Assembly (NCBI GenBank): GCA_025449435.1
Contig: JANWJO010000106.1
Coordinates: 1-7,075 of the forward strand
Source of the DNA: Chloroflexota bacterium
GTDB taxonomy: Bacteria > Chloroflexota > UBA4733
DNA length: 7,075 nucleotides
Reading direction: 5' to 3'
This document shows, in pieces, positions 5,407-7,075 of the stretch. The position numbers and the translations under genes were made by a program. The notes under the pieces are model-generated. The model saw nothing but the letters and a program-made list of their open reading frames with translations, did no database searches and was not told the origin of the DNA. Within the stretch, counting starts at the first letter, position 1. Each line of letters opens with the position of its first letter.

Positions 5407-6045
5407 TTACTTGGCGCGGATAAAAAACCGCTGGCGCTCGGAGCCGGCGCCATCGACGGCCAGCAACTCGTGCCCAGTCAGGCGGCACCAGGCCGGGAGA
5501 CTATCGATCGCCGCCGGATCATCGGTCCAGACTTCTAAGATGCGCTTGCTACCCAGCTTCCGGATGTGCGCCGCGAGCAGCGGTGTGAGCGTGGCGCAGT
5601 CTTCTCCGGCCGCATCGAGCACATCGTCGGGCAGCGGCAAGGTCCGCTGGTTGCTCTTGACGTCATGGTCTTCGAGAGGAGCAAAGGGCTGAAAGCCGGA
5701 ACACACCAGCTCCATCCGCACGATCCGGCCGTCCGCGATGCTCGCAAAGGCTTGTTGTTCCACGACCTGCCGCTCACCGGCACGCTGGACATCAAAGCGC
5801 CACATCCAGTGCTGCCGTGCTGCGAGGAACTCGACGTCGCTGTGGATCAGGTCGAAGCGCTCAGCGCCACCGAACCATTGCCGGAAATAGCCAGCAGCAT
5901 CGCTGGCGCTAGTGGCTTCGCGCAAGCCCTTGGGCACGAGCGCGCGAAAGTGGGTGCCCTCATCGAAACAAGATGTCAGTGCTGAGAAATCACGCTGCGC
6001 CAGCGCTTGCAAGAAGTGGTCCGCTACACTCGACACACTAGCCAT
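5407..6045 (-). CDS. SnoaL/NTF2-like domain fused to a TusA-like domain
   Basis: Predicted cytosolic protein of 212 residues with two domains. Residues about 4-120 look like a SnoaL/NTF2-like cone: helix VADHFLQALAQRDFSALTSC, then FRQWFGG, then strands HWMWRFDVQ, VVEQQAFASI and GRIVRMELVC. Residues about 138-212 align along their length with TusA sulfur carriers: DVLDAAGEDC, LEVWTDDPAA, WCRLTGHELL and FFIRAK. TusA proteins carry a persulfide on the Cys of a CPxP motif; here Cys150 is kept but the motif reads CATL, so both prolines are gone. A second cysteine (Cys187) matches the usual one before the HELL segment. The ATG at 6045 is chosen for its AAGGAGG with a 5-base spacer; the frame upstream to 6141 runs into repeats. 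The DsrE gene follows at 71 bp. The activity is unknown; sulfur transfer or sensing is inferred from domain and neighbour. Confidence 0.82.
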   Translation of the reverse strand: MASVSSVADHFLQALAQRDFSALTSCFDEGTHFRALVPKGLREATSASDAAGYFRQWFGGAERFDLIHSDVEFLAARQHWMWRFDVQRAGERQVVEQQAFASIADGRIVRMELVCSGFQPFAPLEDHDVKSNQRTLPLPDDVLDAAGEDCATLTPLLAAHIRKLGSKRILEVWTDDPAAIDSLPAWCRLTGHELLAVDGAGSERQRFFIRAK

Positions 6046-6117
6046 ATGCACCTCCTTACCGGCGAGACTACCGGGCTGGCTGGCGCGGCGCATCGGACGA
6101 ACGTCCCATTTACGGGA

Positions 6118-6175
6118 GCAGGAACGGACCCCACCCCCCAACCCCTAGCCACCTTCCCACTGGCGGGAGACGTAC
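6118..6175 (+). repeat. type C repeat upstream of the fusion gene
   Basis: GGACCCCACCCCCCAACCCC followed by TTCCCACTGGCGGGAGACG matches the layout of the copy at 4921-4978: a C-rich arm, then a short stem, CCC-ACTGGC-GGG. It sits upstream of a gene, so not every copy marks a 3' end. Confidence 0.65.
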
Positions 6176-6220
6176 TCTTACCCACAATTCCATGCCATCG
6201 AGCAGCGTACGAAGGCAGAA

Positions 6221-6250
6221 CCCCCCTGTAGTCCCCCTTGGCAGGGGGAC
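6221..6250 (-). repeat. type B hairpin repeat, reverse-oriented copy
   Basis: CCCCCCTGTA (6221-6230) precedes the perfect stem GTCCCCC (6231-6237) and GGGGGAC (6244-6250) with the loop TTGGCA. The block is the near reverse complement of 66-97, showing the same element inserted in both orientations. A partial, decayed copy (CCTGTAGCCCCCCTTGGGAGG) follows at 6297-6317. Confidence 0.82.
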
Positions 6251-6398
6251 GGGCGGCCCAACGGTGGGCTCGCTTCCGCGAACGGGTTACGACCTGCCTG
6301 TAGCCCCCCTTGGGAGGCACCCGCCGTCATGCCTGATCGCGGTTTGCCACCTCCCTCCTGGCGCCCGGCATGGGGTTCTGTTCCCATACCGCAGCGCT

Positions 6399-6423
6399 CT
6401 TCCGTAAGCCAGTCCTCCTCGCC
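6399..6423 (+). repeat. type B repeat, degenerate copy
   Basis: CTTCCGTAAGCCAGTCCTCC and the following TCGCC align with CTTCCGGCAGCCAGTCCCCC of the copy at 170-203. The G-rich right arm is missing and the C run is interrupted, so the hairpin is lost. This looks like a decayed insertion. Confidence 0.6.
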
Positions 6424-6505
6424 AAACAAGCAACCCGCAATGATGGGGGTAGAAGTAAGAGCAAGCTAGGGAGGGAAGGGGGTGGGGTTCGTAACCTTAG
6501 TCGCC

Positions 6506-7075
6506 CTACCGCAGGAGGTCGTGTTCCACAGAATACAGGGTGGCGGCGGCGCGCGTGCTCACACCAATCTTGGCGTAGATGTGCTCGATGTGGTGGCGCA
6601 CGGTGTGCTCGCTCACGACCAGCGCAATGGCAACCTGCCGCCGGCTACTGCCCCGAGCCAGGAGCCTGATGATTTCTACCTCACGCTCGGTCAGTCCCGC
6701 TGGCCAGCCCGGCTCGCTGGTCTTGCGCTGCGACGGACTGGCAGGCTTGCGCGCACCCAGCTCCTGCTCCAGCGCCCGCAGCACGCCGGCGTCGAGGCCA
6801 CGGCCCGCATCCTGGCCCATGCTGGCCAGCGTCGCGTCGCGGTCCAGCGCCTGGTGGCCAGGTGCATCGTGGGACAGTTCGTCGTAGCGATCGGCCACCG
6901 CGATCACGCGGGCGCCCAGCGGAATCTGGGATCCAGCGAGGCCGCGATAGTAGCCGCGCCCGTCTAAACGCTCGTGGTGAGCAGCGACGAGCGGGATGAG
7001 TGGCTCGAAAGTGGGAATCTTCGCGAGGATGCGCTCGGCGTAATAGGGATGCAAACGCAGCCGTTCCCACTCAGC
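6506..7075 (-). CDS. HD-GYP-type phosphohydrolase fused to a LuxR-type DNA-binding domain (partial, N-terminus missing)
   Basis: The frame is open to the right edge, so the start lies outside; 189 C-terminal residues are visible. The first half is the end of an HD-GYP/HD phosphohydrolase domain: EWERLRLHPYYAERIL (2-17), then HHERLDGRGYY (33-43), IPLGARVIAVADRYDELS (51-68). HD-GYP domains often hydrolyse cyclic di-GMP; the GYP motif reads GYY here and the HD dyad is beyond the window. A variable linker (about 75-125) leads to a LuxR/NarL-type helix-turn-helix: GLTEREVEIIRLLARGSS, VSEHTVRHHIEHIYAKIGVS, TRAAATLYSVEHDLL (127-188). It is therefore probably a transcription regulator with a signalling or sensor enzyme domain. 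A start at TTG 7054 is rejected because coding homology continues upstream of it. Its target genes are not evident. Confidence 0.88.
   Translation of the reverse strand, partial: AEWERLRLHPYYAERILAKIPTFEPLIPLVAAHHERLDGRGYYRGLAGSQIPLGARVIAVADRYDELSHDAPGHQALDRDATLASMGQDAGRGLDAGVLRALEQELGARKPASPSQRKTSEPGWPAGLTEREVEIIRLLARGSSRRQVAIALVVSEHTVRHHIEHIYAKIGVSTRAAATLYSVEHDLLR

Larger units (their letters stand above)
6046..6505. other. 460-bp gene-free repeat region
   Basis: No protein gene or RNA gene is seen. The right-hand end of the fusion gene's leader (6046-6115) must hold its promoter, but no good -35/-10 pair was found. The rest is a patchwork of repeats: a type C copy at about 6118-6175, a type B hairpin at 6221-6250, a small hairpin GCCCA/TGGGC at 6256-6269, a decayed type B copy at 6297-6317, a degenerate type B copy at 6399-6423, and a type C remnant in reverse at about 6460-6490, just after the end of the HD-GYP gene. 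Confidence 0.7.

Noticed and set aside
5336..5488. 51-residue N-terminal extension of the DsrE protein
   Set aside because: The extension overlaps the end of the fusion gene in another frame and is Arg/Pro-rich; the perfect AAGGAGG before 5335 fixes the start there.
5566..5985. 139-codon plus-strand frame opposite the SnoaL-TusA gene
   Set aside because: It is antisense to a well-supported two-domain protein and has no recognisable motif.
6310..6395. Possible small RNA or short gene in the repeat-rich gap
   Set aside because: No tRNA-like fold, no ribosome binding site with an open frame, and no promoter-terminator pair could be seen.
6482..6967. 161-codon plus-strand frame opposite the HD-GYP/LuxR gene
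   Set aside because: The minus-strand frame has strong family motifs over the same bases; the plus-strand frame has none and is a shadow of high GC.

Overview
The window is GC-rich bacterial DNA with seven protein-coding genes: six complete and one cut by the right edge. Between the genes lie C- and G-rich hairpin repeats. No rRNA, tRNA, transposase, phage gene or CRISPR array was seen. The organism is probably a member of the Chloroflexota or a relative. This is inferred from the HD-GYP/LuxR fusion, an apionate-lactonase-like protein, TusA/DsrE-type proteins and abundant interspersed C-rich hairpins; there is no marker gene to prove it.

Layout from left to right. Positions 1-281 hold no gene, only a compound array of two repeat types (called C and B here). 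A D-2-hydroxyacid dehydrogenase (282-1298, minus) and an HpcH/HpaI-family aldolase (1504-2274, plus) diverge from a shared 205-bp region. A repeat-filled gap separates the aldolase from a convergent small GYD-domain protein (2488-2814, minus). That gene has the clearest promoter in the window, overlapped by a perfect inverted repeat. Next is a 610-residue protein resembling D-apionate lactonase (3031-4863, minus). A DsrE-family protein (4976-5335, minus) follows, and 71 bp upstream of it is a fused SnoaL/NTF2-like plus TusA-like protein (5407-6045, minus). A 460-bp repeat-rich gap leads to the 3' part of an HD-GYP/LuxR-type regulator (6506-7075, minus, partial).

Two functional themes appear. 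The lactonase-like protein, the aldolase and the 2-hydroxyacid dehydrogenase fit breakdown of sugar acids. In that picture a sugar lactone is opened, a 2-keto acid is cleaved to pyruvate or a related compound plus an aldehyde, and a 2-keto or 2-hydroxy acid is interconverted. This link is inferred from proximity and family; the genes are not one operon. The second theme is the SnoaL-TusA fusion with DsrE, which looks like a two-gene unit related to sulfur-carrier or persulfide trafficking. Its TusA domain keeps the key cysteine but has lost both prolines of the CPxP motif.

The most unusual non-coding feature is that copies of the C repeat abut or supply the stop codons of three minus-strand genes (282, 3031 and 4976). 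The repeats may therefore have been adopted as 3' ends or terminators.
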